DNA of 64,000 nt from Myxococcales bacterium (GTDB lineage: Bacteria > Myxococcota_A > Bradymonadia > UBA7976 > UBA1532): NCBI GenBank assembly GCA_020633435.1, contig JACKDP010000001.1, positions 1,364,001 to 1,428,000 on the forward strand, read 5' to 3'. The notes under the pieces are model-generated. The model did no database searches, was not told the origin of the DNA, and saw only the letters and a list, made by a program, of their open reading frames with translations. Made by a program: the position numbers and the translations under genes. Shown piece after piece: positions 8,401 to 14,971 of this stretch (the stretch's first letter is position 1; every line of letters starts with the position of its first letter).

Positions 8401-8958
8401 GTCGAACCCGCCAGCGGCAAGCAGCACGGACAGCCGCACGAAGAGGCTGGAGCCCTGGATCCCCGGGTTGCCCGTCAGGAAGTCCTCTGCCCGCAGCGTC
8501 TCGGGTGCTTCACCGACCAGCGGGGCGGTGGTGTCGCTCTCGATGCGGCGGAGGCCAGACGCGACCATGTCGAGGTGATTGTTCTCGGCGAGGTCCAGAC
8601 ATCGCTCGAGGTAGTGAGGCGCCCAGGAATCATCGTCGTCGAGGATGGCGACGAAGGTCGCCTCCGGTGCACCCGACTCTCCGAGTACCACGTCCAGGCC
8701 GGTGTTCCAGCTACCGCTGGCCCCCGCCGACCGGGCGTTCTCCACGTAGGCGATCCTGCATCCCGGCAGCGCCAGGTCATGAAGAAGGTCGCGCACGGCA
8801 TGGCGCTGGCCATCCGTCGAGTCGTCGACCACGACCAGGAAGTCGGGCGTGCGTGTCTGGGCGCGCACCGATTGAAGCGCGCGGTCACGCAGCAGCCCGA
8901 GACGATCGCAGGTTGCGATGACGACGGCGATACGCAGCCGAGACGGCGGTTCACTCAC
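5470..8958 (-). CDS. Three-part protein: GT2 glycosyltransferase, degenerate kinase-fold domain, second GT-A domain
   Basis: A 1162-residue cytoplasmic protein. Residues about 8-265 are a family 2 glycosyltransferase (VVIATCDR start, VVDDSTDG, ILDDDDSW). Residues about 280-450 are unrecognised. Residues about 470-650 look like a kinase fold: Gly-rich loop GCGSEAVVF near 479, lysine in VYKCID, NNVHPKNLVV near 575 and LIDYGSD as a DFG equivalent. The position aligned with the catalytic Asp of H-G-D-x-H-P-x-N kinases is Asn (about 576), so phosphotransfer may be lost. Residues about 671-1160 form a second glycosyltransferase-like region with GWVLDDDMRV near 790. It starts with GTG at 8958 behind GGAAGG, and is first in the five-gene operon. 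The substrate is unknown. The fusion suggests two sugars, or two rounds of transfer, on one bound acceptor. Confidence 0.82.
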   Translation of the reverse strand: MSEPPSRLRIAVVIATCDRLGLLRDRALQSVRAQTRTPDFLVVVDDSTDGQRHAVRDLLHDLALPGCRIAYVENARSAGASGSWNTGLDVVLGESGAPEATFVAILDDDDSWAPHYLERCLDLAENNHLDMVASGLRRIESDTTAPLVGEAPETLRAEDFLTGNPGIQGSSLFVRLSVLLAAGGFDEGLRSTTDRDLCIRIAELGTVRYGPVSGALVDHYADADRARLSTRGSVAKLEGLTAFWRKYVGRMTADQRQAFQDRAEMLFGWCPPSDMPVVLPPDEAPRKALVLGLFANNDHPDELLDAVHMIADLRDDNLVGLDIVLLERGPRTGARAVIEEATALLRDSGAGCFRVSPDHEDDELGRALLALPDLPAGPSTAESHLKLLRVCSAWVASSRTGTEVWLAAGSERNERTPRGARAMDVLGWLGAASVDGRQLAGAHVEQATVHALDRWTLRERVSTAEHRVRRRCSLGQLRLLGCGSEAVVFTDGKTVYKCIDYWKTRMPRSQLDFLQAQVGRWVGAPGLYALNEVIEDGPWAVLTYDYEASTPYEGGYESDLIGLLNGCRDVGVVCNNVHPKNLVVTRAGVKLIDYGSDVRPWTPLGFEHMARRTFLACRHAAHPGLQALMQRALTEDQLPEMAGYSTFRAKLGESSRRPGPRLAAAGAFGEAPPHRRFRLYVGVITSDPPMLRALLDGLASLGASDTLQGLAVLVLDNCSPPDELDVVVRWARSAGLAIAVADEARQRLDAAAGGFGAAILSRPQGKVGIAMARTMLQRYLGALLASDPGSFGWVLDDDMRVDARAHAYLPWLPAFRSQGTDVLLGAYEGSSPNPPLNGLRVQLVDLLHNIHWLRSLREELVLPDRSAENAHLRARFPDYYYDLSRKHTGHLEMPHWLEPAAPGETVREAYARLLTSAVGLLNGDPVTRPIIAAPQPDPLASAKESVNRGGCTFVLNHRALSETPNTITTIHGREARRSDMVWAIVNRHHRRLCIEAVAFPIHHVGRVNVAPSLNVEKVQGEIIGSTLYAGLTDFLRPRPHHRLDFSREEMDEVGRLADRHLTRRWQMLEQSFHRIAGLREALRCLTRPGELTELLGFLADWFTPESFARLRSGIACHERGEVRAFLGSLRAVADDYARASVDIDFIRGQLVDSGLALGEGRP

Positions 8959-9097
8959 GACAACCTTCCGGACAAGGCGGTTCAGCGCTCCCTCGTAGCC
9001 CGAAGAGGCGATGCACGGGCTCGACGCTACCAGACCGATTGGACACTGGAAAGTGGTGAGAGCAGGGAGTCGACCGTGCCCCGTGCACTCAGCAGGG

Positions 9098-9113
9098 CGG
9101 CCACGCGTGGCCG
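9098..9113. promoter_or_regulatory. 16-bp perfect palindrome upstream of the P450 gene
   Basis: CGGCCACGCGTGGCCG is perfectly self-complementary. It lies 57 bases before the P450 ATG and about 140 bases before the start of the oppositely transcribed operon. In the 211-base divergent intergenic region it is the most obvious operator candidate, but no regulator gene is adjacent, and palindromes of this length can arise by chance in GC-rich DNA. Confidence 0.35.
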
Positions 9114-9169
9114 TCGAATTCGCCGTGGCTGTATGCGACGCTGGCCTTCCCCCCGCCCCCGGAGGTGCG

Positions 9170-10636
9170 ATGCCCCGTCTCTTCGGCTTTGCCCGCCAGC
9201 CCTTGCCGGGTCCGCGCGCGCTGCCCCTCGTGGGGAAGCCGTGGCGGTTGTACCGCTTCCTCGATGATCCCGTCGGGGCGGTCCTGGCGTTGCATCGCCA
9301 GGGGGGTGAGCTGGCGGCGGTGGTGCGCGATGATCCGGCGCTGGTGGCGGTGTTTGGGCCCGCCGCGGTGCGGGCGGTGCTGAGCGAGCCGGCGCGGTTT
9401 CAGCACGATGAGGCCGTGTTTACCGGGCCGCCAGGGTCCAGGCTCGACCTGCTGCGCAACGCCATCATCGCGGTGAACGGGGAGGTGCATGGTCGGCACC
9501 GCCGGCTGATGCAGCCGGCCTTCGGGCGGGCGGCGATGGCGGGGTACGCCGAGGAGACGGCGGCGGTGGCGGAGGCGTGCCTCGCGAGCTGGCCGGTGGG
9601 GGGCGCGCCGGTGCGGGTGGACGCCCTCACCCGCGAGCTGGCCCTGTGCGTGGCGGTGCGCTGCTTCTATGGGATGGACGTCGTGGGCGGGGCGACCGAG
9701 CTGGGGCACCTGGCGGCGGAGCTGGTGGAGATCCTGACGGATCCGTTCACGATCCTGGCGCCCTTCAACCTGCCGGGCATGCCGTACCGGCGGGCGGTGC
9801 GGGTGGCGGACGCGCTGCTGGGTCGGCTGGCGGAGCTGGTGGAGCGCAAGCGCAGCGCGGGGCCGCCGCCGGCCGATGCCTTCGCGGATGCGCTGTCGCG
9901 GCTCATCCATACGACGGAGGCGGATGGCACCCGGCTGTCGGAGGCCGAGCTGCTGGCCGAGGCGACGACGCTGTTCGTGGCGGGGCATGAGACCATCGCC
10001 ATGACGCTCGCCTGGACGATCTTCCTGCTGGAGCAGCACCCCGACGTGCTCGAGGCCACGCTCGACGAGCTGGCGCCCGCGGGCGATGTCCCCCAGCCGA
10101 CCGGTCCGTGGGATGCCAGCCGCGCGCCGACGCTCGACCGCGTGATCAAGGAGAGCATGCGGGTCATGCCGTCGGTGCCGACGCTCTTCCTCCGGGTGTG
10201 CGGGGCGGGGGCCACGGTGGGCGGCGTCGAGCTGCCGGCGGGGGCCAACCTGCTGGTGAGCCCCCTGGCGGCCCATCGCGATCCGGCCATCTATTCGGAA
10301 CCAGACCGCTTTCTGCCCGACCGCTGGGTCGGCTTCACCCCGCCGGCCTTCAGCTACCTGCCCTTCGGGGCGGGGCCGCGGACCTGCGTCGGGGCCGCCT
10401 TCGCCCAGCAGGCGTTGCGGATTCTGCTGCCCATGATCCTGCGGCGCTTCCGGTTCGAGGTGCCCGACGGGGCCCACGTCTCGCGGCTCACGCGCGCCAA
10501 CATCCTGCTGTTCAAGCGGGGCCTGACGATGCGGGTGCTGCCGTTCGACCGTGTGCAGCGGGCGCCGGGGCGGGTGGTGGGCGATGTGCGCTCGCTGGTG
10601 GCGTTGCCGGGCCGAGGCGCGCTGGTTCCCGCGTGA
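9170..10636 (+). CDS. Cytochrome P450
   Basis: A 488-residue heme-thiolate monooxygenase. The I-helix oxygen-binding motif is VAGHETIAMTLAW, the K-helix ExxR is KESMRVMP, and the heme loop is FGAGPRTCVGAAFA with the axial cysteine at about residue 406. The proline-rich entry (PGPRALPLVG) and lack of a membrane anchor suggest a soluble, CYP102/CYP110-like bacterial enzyme. I use the ATG at 9170, preceded by GGAGGTG; the frame remains open to 9011 but that extension lacks family similarity. No ferredoxin or reductase gene is adjacent, so redox partners must come from elsewhere. It is divergent from the GTP-derived operon and could in principle tailor its product. It converges with the SDR gene. 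Confidence 0.93.
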   Translation: MPRLFGFARQPLPGPRALPLVGKPWRLYRFLDDPVGAVLALHRQGGELAAVVRDDPALVAVFGPAAVRAVLSEPARFQHDEAVFTGPPGSRLDLLRNAIIAVNGEVHGRHRRLMQPAFGRAAMAGYAEETAAVAEACLASWPVGGAPVRVDALTRELALCVAVRCFYGMDVVGGATELGHLAAELVEILTDPFTILAPFNLPGMPYRRAVRVADALLGRLAELVERKRSAGPPPADAFADALSRLIHTTEADGTRLSEAELLAEATTLFVAGHETIAMTLAWTIFLLEQHPDVLEATLDELAPAGDVPQPTGPWDASRAPTLDRVIKESMRVMPSVPTLFLRVCGAGATVGGVELPAGANLLVSPLAAHRDPAIYSEPDRFLPDRWVGFTPPAFSYLPFGAGPRTCVGAAFAQQALRILLPMILRRFRFEVPDGAHVSRLTRANILLFKRGLTMRVLPFDRVQRAPGRVVGDVRSLVALPGRGALVPA

Positions 10637-10681
10637 CGCTGGGTGGGGACGGCTGGGCCGACCCGGTCGGGACCCGGTGGG

Positions 10682-11581
10682 TCAGGTGGGGCCGGCGTTG
10701 GAGCCCAGCATCCCAGCCATGCCATTCGCGGCGTAGATGCTCCGCGTCGCCTGGCCCAGGGCTTCGTTGTAGCCCGCGATGGCTTCGCCCATGCCGGTCT
10801 GGTCGGCGATGACGCGGAAGGGCTTCTCGCCGCCCGGGAGGTCGATGACATCGGCGACGATGCGGGCCACCATCTCCGGGGTCTGGGCCGGGTTGGTCTT
10901 CAGCCACTCGACCATGCCGGTCAGGGCGGGGCCGAGGGCGGCGGTCTCCGGGGCGTAGTCATCGCTCCGGTCGGCGGGGGTCAGCATGCCATCGAGGAAC
11001 GCCGTGGGCAGGGCGCCGGGCTCGACGATGACGGAGTCGACGCCGAAGCGGGCGAGCTCGGCGCGGTAGGCCTGGGCCATGGCCTCGAGGGCCCACTTGG
11101 AGGCGCAGTAGGTGCCGTAGAACGGAATGGCGACCCGGCCGATCAGGCTGGAGGTGTAGACGATGGTGCCGCCGCCCTGGCCTCGGAGCTGGGGCAGCGC
11201 CGCGCGCATCACGCGCTGGACGCCGTAGACGTTCACGTCGAACACGCGGTGCATCTCATCGGCGCTGAAGAGCTCCTGGATGCCGTAGGAGCCGACGCCC
11301 GCGTTGTTGAAGACGACGTCGAGGCCGCCCAGGGCCTCCAGCGTCGCGGCGAGGCCCGCGTCGACGCTGGCGTCGTCCGTGACGTCCAGCTCGATGACCG
11401 TGACGCCGCGGGCCTCGAGGGCGGCGGCGATCGCGCTGTTCTTGCCCCCGCGGCGGCGCATCGTCCCGGCGACCCGGTGTCCGCGGGCGGCCAGGAGCTC
11501 GCAGGTGGCGTGGCCGACGGCGCCGCTCGCGCCGGTGACCAGGACTCGCTTGAGGGAGGACGGCGGGGGGACGGCTTGCAT
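10682..11581 (-). CDS. Short-chain dehydrogenase/reductase
   Basis: A 299-residue classical SDR. The cofactor motif is TGASGAVGHATCELL, followed by NNAG, the catalytic Ser in YTSSLIGR and the YCASK catalytic Tyr-Lys pair. Arginines after the second strand (TMRRRGG) suggest NADPH preference. The start at ATG 11581 follows CAGGAGAG; an in-frame ATG at 11683 would add a low-complexity leader and was not used. It is convergent with the P450 gene (45-base gap) and divergent from the YCII-domain gene. Substrate unknown. Confidence 0.88.
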   Translation of the reverse strand: MQAVPPPSSLKRVLVTGASGAVGHATCELLAARGHRVAGTMRRRGGKNSAIAAALEARGVTVIELDVTDDASVDAGLAATLEALGGLDVVFNNAGVGSYGIQELFSADEMHRVFDVNVYGVQRVMRAALPQLRGQGGGTIVYTSSLIGRVAIPFYGTYCASKWALEAMAQAYRAELARFGVDSVIVEPGALPTAFLDGMLTPADRSDDYAPETAALGPALTGMVEWLKTNPAQTPEMVARIVADVIDLPGGEKPFRVIADQTGMGEAIAGYNEALGQATRSIYAANGMAGMLGSNAGPT

Positions 11582-11796
11582 GGGGCTCTCCTGGGCTGGG
11601 TACGGGCTGCGTCGAGCTCGCAGGTCGGTGTGCGGTTCAACGTAGGCGCTGGGGTCGCGGGCGTCCTGCCGGATCCTCTCCAATGCGTGCCCGATCCTGG
11701 GAGGCGCGCGTTCTGGTGGCCGGGTGCGTTCCGAGGGGACCGGAGGCGGCGAGGTTCAGGTAAGGTCACGGCACTCACCCCGACCCGGAGGGCCGC

Positions 11797-12150
11797 GTGC
11801 CTCGCTTCGTCGCCGTCTTCACCATGACCCAGGCAGACTTCGCTGCCTTTCGCGCCCTCCCGGCCGCCGAGCAGGCCGCCATCAACGAGGCCGGCCTGGC
11901 GGCGTGGGCCGACTGGCGGCACCGCAACGCGGCGGCGATCACCTCGGCCGACGTGATGGTCGGCAAGACCACGCGGGTGACGCGGTCGGGGATCTCCGCC
12001 GCCCACAACCCGATCGCTGGCTTCCTGATGGTGGAGGCGCCGGACGTGGCCTCGGCGGCGCGCCTCTTCGAGGATCACCCTCACCTCACCGTGTTTCCCG
12101 GCGATGGCATCGATGTCATGCCCGTCGTCTCGGATCCGCCCGAGGGGTGA
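11797..12150 (+). CDS. YCII/DGPF-domain protein
   Basis: A 117-residue protein of the dimeric ferredoxin-like YCII-related fold, with a VAVFTMTQADF start and a C-terminal half of the form AGFLMVEAPDVASAARLFEDHP...DVMPV. The fold is known; the substrate usually is not. Translation starts at GTG 11797 behind CCGGAGGG. Function in this genome is unknown. It is divergent from the SDR gene. Confidence 0.75.
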   Translation: MPRFVAVFTMTQADFAAFRALPAAEQAAINEAGLAAWADWRHRNAAAITSADVMVGKTTRVTRSGISAAHNPIAGFLMVEAPDVASAARLFEDHPHLTVFPGDGIDVMPVVSDPPEG

Positions 12151-12308
12151 GCCGGGCCGCGCCGGCAGCGTCGATGGCGTCGTCGCCCAGCAGGCACGCC
12201 CGCCCAGCCCCCTGGTTGGCAGGGACGCGCCGGCGACCTACCCTGCCGGCTGCGCTCCGCGAGGGCGACCGGCTTCGAGTGGGACCTCTGACCAGCAGGA
12301 GCTTGCGT

Positions 12309-12686
12309 ATGTCTGGCGTTCGCGTTCTGGGCCTCGTGCTGGCGGCGGTCGGCGTCGTGGCCGCCATCGCGCCGGGGTGGTTCGGCCCCCTCACGCGCTA
12401 CCCTCAGCCCCCCGCCGATGTCTTCGAGGTGGTCGAGAGTCGGGTGCGGGGCGGGATGATCCTCGGGGTGGGGCTCATCTTCCTCGCGGTGCCGGCGCTG
12501 CGGCCGTGGACCGTGAGCATCCCCGCGGCGATCCTCTGGTTCGTGGCGGGCGCCCTGATCGCGCGGCTGCTCGGCATCGCCGTCGACGGTGCGGTGCCGA
12601 AGCAGTGGCTCTGGGTGGCGGTCGAGGCCGGGCTGATGGGCATCCTGGGCGCCTGGCTCTGGCGGGCCGGCGGGCCCGCGGCCTGA
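12309..12686 (+). CDS. Small four-helix membrane protein (DUF4345-like)
   Basis: A 125-residue protein with about four predicted transmembrane helices: VLGLVLAAVGVVAAI, MILGVGLIFLAVPAL, IPAAILWFVAGALIA and WVAVEAGLMGILGAWLW. An R-x-R-G-G-M motif opens helix 2, as in DUF4345-type proteins. It starts at ATG 12309 after CAGGAGC. Resemblance to DUF4345 is by pattern only, and no function can be assigned. Confidence 0.65.
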   Translation: MSGVRVLGLVLAAVGVVAAIAPGWFGPLTRYPQPPADVFEVVESRVRGGMILGVGLIFLAVPALRPWTVSIPAAILWFVAGALIARLLGIAVDGAVPKQWLWVAVEAGLMGILGAWLWRAGGPAA

Positions 12687-12998
12687 GCTCGCGGCCCCCG
12701 GAGGGGGGGCAGGGCCGGCCGGCGCGGCGGCAGGGTCAGCGCCGTCCTCGCCGTCGCGCGGCGGCTGTGGCCGGCTTCGCGGGCGAGGTGGGCGCGCGGC
12801 CGGGCTGGCGGGCGGCGCGGCCGACTGCTCCTCGGGGTACCGCGGCGCCGGGGGGGAGCCATCGGTGAATGGCCATGAGATTCAAGAGGTTGGACGCCGT
12901 CGGCCCGCCTCCGGCCGGCACAGCAGGAACAAAAAAGATCAACATCGTCAGAATTCCCTGGTCGAGCATATGTCGTCCCGGTACCTACATGTGCGTCG
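12687..12998. other. Intergenic region upstream of the thioester protein gene
   Basis: The first 200 bases are extremely GC-rich and hold no convincing gene. An AT-rich patch at about 12928-12955 (AACAAAAAAGATCAACATCG) is the likely promoter area for the downstream secreted protein, leaving a 5' leader of roughly 60-90 bases. In-frame ATGs at 12869 and 12872 give a leader peptide with no signal sequence, so they were rejected as the start. Confidence 0.4.
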
Positions 12999-13026
12999 GG
13001 AGGCGTGGGGCCTCCTCCGGGGAGGC
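12999..13026 (+). promoter_or_regulatory. Candidate bistable RNA switch over the Shine-Dalgarno sequence
   Basis: GGAGGC occurs at 12999-13004 and again at 13021-13026, where it is the ribosome-binding site four bases before ATG 13031. Exactly midway is GCCTCC (13010-13015), complementary to both copies with five-base loops on each side. Two mutually exclusive 6-bp hairpins are therefore possible, one hiding the ribosome-binding site and one freeing it. The geometry is seen directly; switching is inference. Confidence 0.4.
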
Positions 13027-13030
13027 TTCC

Positions 13031-14206
13031 ATGCGTCTGATCTCGTCTCTGCTGCTCGCCGCCGCGCCGCTCGCGGCCCACGCTGACGTCCTGCGCTACG
13101 AGGGGATGCCGCTGTCGCGGACGGTCACCCTCAACTACAACGGCCGCAACATGGGCGTGCACGCCGGGCAGATGAACATCTCCCTGGATGGCGAGGCGGG
13201 CGCCGCCTTCTGCGTCGACCTGGATCACAACATCAGCTCGGGCCGCACGTACCTGGCCGACCCGGTCGCGGCCGAGGCGGAGTCGCCCTGGTGCGGCATC
13301 AACTACATCCTGGGCAACTTCTCCGCATCGTCGGCCGACCTCAGCGCGGCCATGCAGGTGGCCATCTGGGAGCTCAAGTACGGGGCCGCGCTGGCGCCCG
13401 TCGGTGGCGTGGTCGGGACGATCGCGGCTGGCATGCTGGACGCGGCGGAGGGCCAGTGCCCGCTCTTCTGCAACGATGAGCCCGTCTGGGATGTCATCGG
13501 CACCTTCAACGCGGACGGCACCCTGACGGTGCAGGTCACCCTTGGGCGCGACGGCGGGCCGGCAGTCGCCGGCGAGCAGCTGCTGGCGACGCCGTCCTCG
13601 GGGACGCTGCTGGCGCCGGCGAGCAGCGTGGCCACGACGGACCTCGACGGCCAGGCGACCTTTGTCGTCGACGTCCGCGACGCCGACCTGCCCCTCACGC
13701 TCGACATCGCGACCGTCGGCCGCGAAGTCGTCCGCCTGGTGGCGGTGCCCGCCAACGCTCAGCAGGAGCTGGTGAGCGTCATCGGCGAGTGCAGCTTCGA
13801 TCCGCAGTTCGCCTTCGACGCCGGCGCCTTCGGCGACCCCCACACCATCGGCTTCTGGAAGCACCAGGTGGAGGTGGCCCTCACCGGCCGCGGCCACGCC
13901 CAGGTGGACGCCGAGACCCTGGCCGGCTACCTGCCCATCAGCCTGTTCGGGGAGACGGTCGACTCCCTGGAGACGCTGCACGAGGTCCTCTGGCTCAAGA
14001 AGGCCTCGATGGAGCAGCGGGCGCTGCAGCAGTGCCTGGCGCTGCACCTGAACGTCGCGGCGGGCGAGGCCGGCTGGGCCACCGACGTGACCATCGGCGG
14101 CGAGACGCAGCGCATGTTCGCCTGGTGGGCCGACGCCCAGGCGGCCCTGGCCGCGGGCGACGCCGAGACGGCCAAGACCATCTGCGACGACTTCAACAAC
14201 CTCTGA
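13031..14206 (+). CDS. Secreted protein with internal Cys-Gln thioester domain and Ig-like domain
   Basis: A 391-residue protein beginning with a Sec signal peptide (MRLISSLLLAAAPLAAHA). Residues about 40-125 match the thioester (TIE/TQXA) fold: C61 in AAFCVDLD and Q109 in AMQVAIWELKYG are the expected partners of an internal Cys-Gln thioester. In Gram-positive adhesins this bond attacks host amines to attach covalently. Residues about 165-250 look like a bacterial Ig-like (Big_1-type) domain, with VAGEQLLATPSSG and TTDLDGQATFVVDV. The C-terminal third contains FGDPHTIGFWKHQ, a motif seen in several secreted proteins with unknown anchors. The start at ATG 13031 is set by the signal peptide and GGAGG. 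No LPXTG, PEP-CTERM or membrane anchor is visible. The gene end overlaps the convergent membrane protein gene by 14 bases. Confidence 0.75.
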   Translation: MRLISSLLLAAAPLAAHADVLRYEGMPLSRTVTLNYNGRNMGVHAGQMNISLDGEAGAAFCVDLDHNISSGRTYLADPVAAEAESPWCGINYILGNFSASSADLSAAMQVAIWELKYGAALAPVGGVVGTIAAGMLDAAEGQCPLFCNDEPVWDVIGTFNADGTLTVQVTLGRDGGPAVAGEQLLATPSSGTLLAPASSVATTDLDGQATFVVDVRDADLPLTLDIATVGREVVRLVAVPANAQQELVSVIGECSFDPQFAFDAGAFGDPHTIGFWKHQVEVALTGRGHAQVDAETLAGYLPISLFGETVDSLETLHEVLWLKKASMEQRALQQCLALHLNVAAGEAGWATDVTIGGETQRMFAWWADAQAALAAGDAETAKTICDDFNNL

Positions 14207-14909
14207 TCCCGGCCCCGCCCTGCGCCAGCGCCCGGCGGTCCTGCACCGCCGCGAGGCGCATCGGCGCTCGAAACCTCCGCCCGTAGTACACCCGCAGCCC
14301 GAGGGCCATGGCCATCGTGGCGACCTGGAAGCCCGCCTGGGCAGCCGACGTGTCGGGGACGACCTGCAGCCCGCGCGCGACCACGAACAAGACGGTCCCG
14401 TGGACGGCGTTGAAGAGGCCGGCCACCGCGTCGAGGTGCCAGCTCAGCCACCAGCGCGGGTGCACGGGGCCCGGGCGGCGGGCGAACCGGATCATCGCCG
14501 TCCCGTAGACGAGCCCCACCCAGGCCAGCGTGACGGCCGCCGGATCGCCCTTCGCGAGGCCGGCGGCGAGGACGACGAGGCCCAGCCCCAGCAGCACGGG
14601 GCCACCCCGCCGCAGGAGCGGGCCGCGGAAGCGGTCGGGGTCGGCCTTGAAGCGGATGGCGTTGAAGGCCAGCGCGGCTACGGTGGTGACGCACGTCGCC
14701 AGGTAGACCAGCTGGACGACGTAGCCCGGGTCGAACGGCCGCGCGAAGAGGATGGGGGCGACGGAGAGGCTCGTGAGGACGAGCAGGGCCAGGCCAGCCC
14801 GCCCCGCGCGGCGGTGGCGGGCGCCGCCCTTCCGGGCCGTCAGCGCCGTCCAGTAGAGGGCCAGCGCCAGGCCGCCGAGGGCCATGTGGGTGAGGACGGC
14901 GGGTGACAT
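14193..14909 (-). CDS. Polytopic membrane protein, DUF2306-like
   Basis: A 238-residue protein with about six to seven predicted membrane helices. The N-terminal segment MALGGLALALYWTALTARKGG followed by RHRRAGR resembles the H-x7-G/K-G-x2-H-R-x-x-G pattern of DUF2306 proteins. No catalytic motif is recognised. It is divergently transcribed from the TetR regulator at 14961 across a 51-base gap that holds two matching dyads, so it is probably the TetR target. Its 3' end overlaps the convergent thioester protein gene by 14 bases. Confidence 0.7.
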   Translation of the reverse strand: MSPAVLTHMALGGLALALYWTALTARKGGARHRRAGRAGLALLVLTSLSVAPILFARPFDPGYVVQLVYLATCVTTVAALAFNAIRFKADPDRFRGPLLRRGGPVLLGLGLVVLAAGLAKGDPAAVTLAWVGLVYGTAMIRFARRPGPVHPRWWLSWHLDAVAGLFNAVHGTVLFVVARGLQVVPDTSAAQAGFQVATMAMALGLRVYYGRRFRAPMRLAAVQDRRALAQGGAGIRGC

Positions 14910-14930
14910 GGGCGCACCTCCAGGCTAGGG

Positions 14931-14971
14931 TTACACGCGTAAAATAGCGGAGCGGTTTACATGAGTAAACC
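14931..14971. promoter_or_regulatory. Two TTAC-N4-GTAA dyads, likely TetR operators
   Basis: TTACACGCGTAA at 14931-14942 and GGTTTAC-ATGA-GTAAACC at 14954-14971 share the core TTAC-N4-GTAA. Their centres are 26 bases apart. The second covers the regulator's own ATG, and the first lies about 20 bases before the divergent membrane protein gene. This layout fits autorepression plus control of the neighbour by the adjacent TetR protein. Dyads are seen; binding is inferred. Confidence 0.7.

Noticed and set aside
12869..13030. Upstream ATG for the thioester protein
   Set aside because: It adds a 54-residue leader with no homology and would hide the clear signal peptide at 13031.
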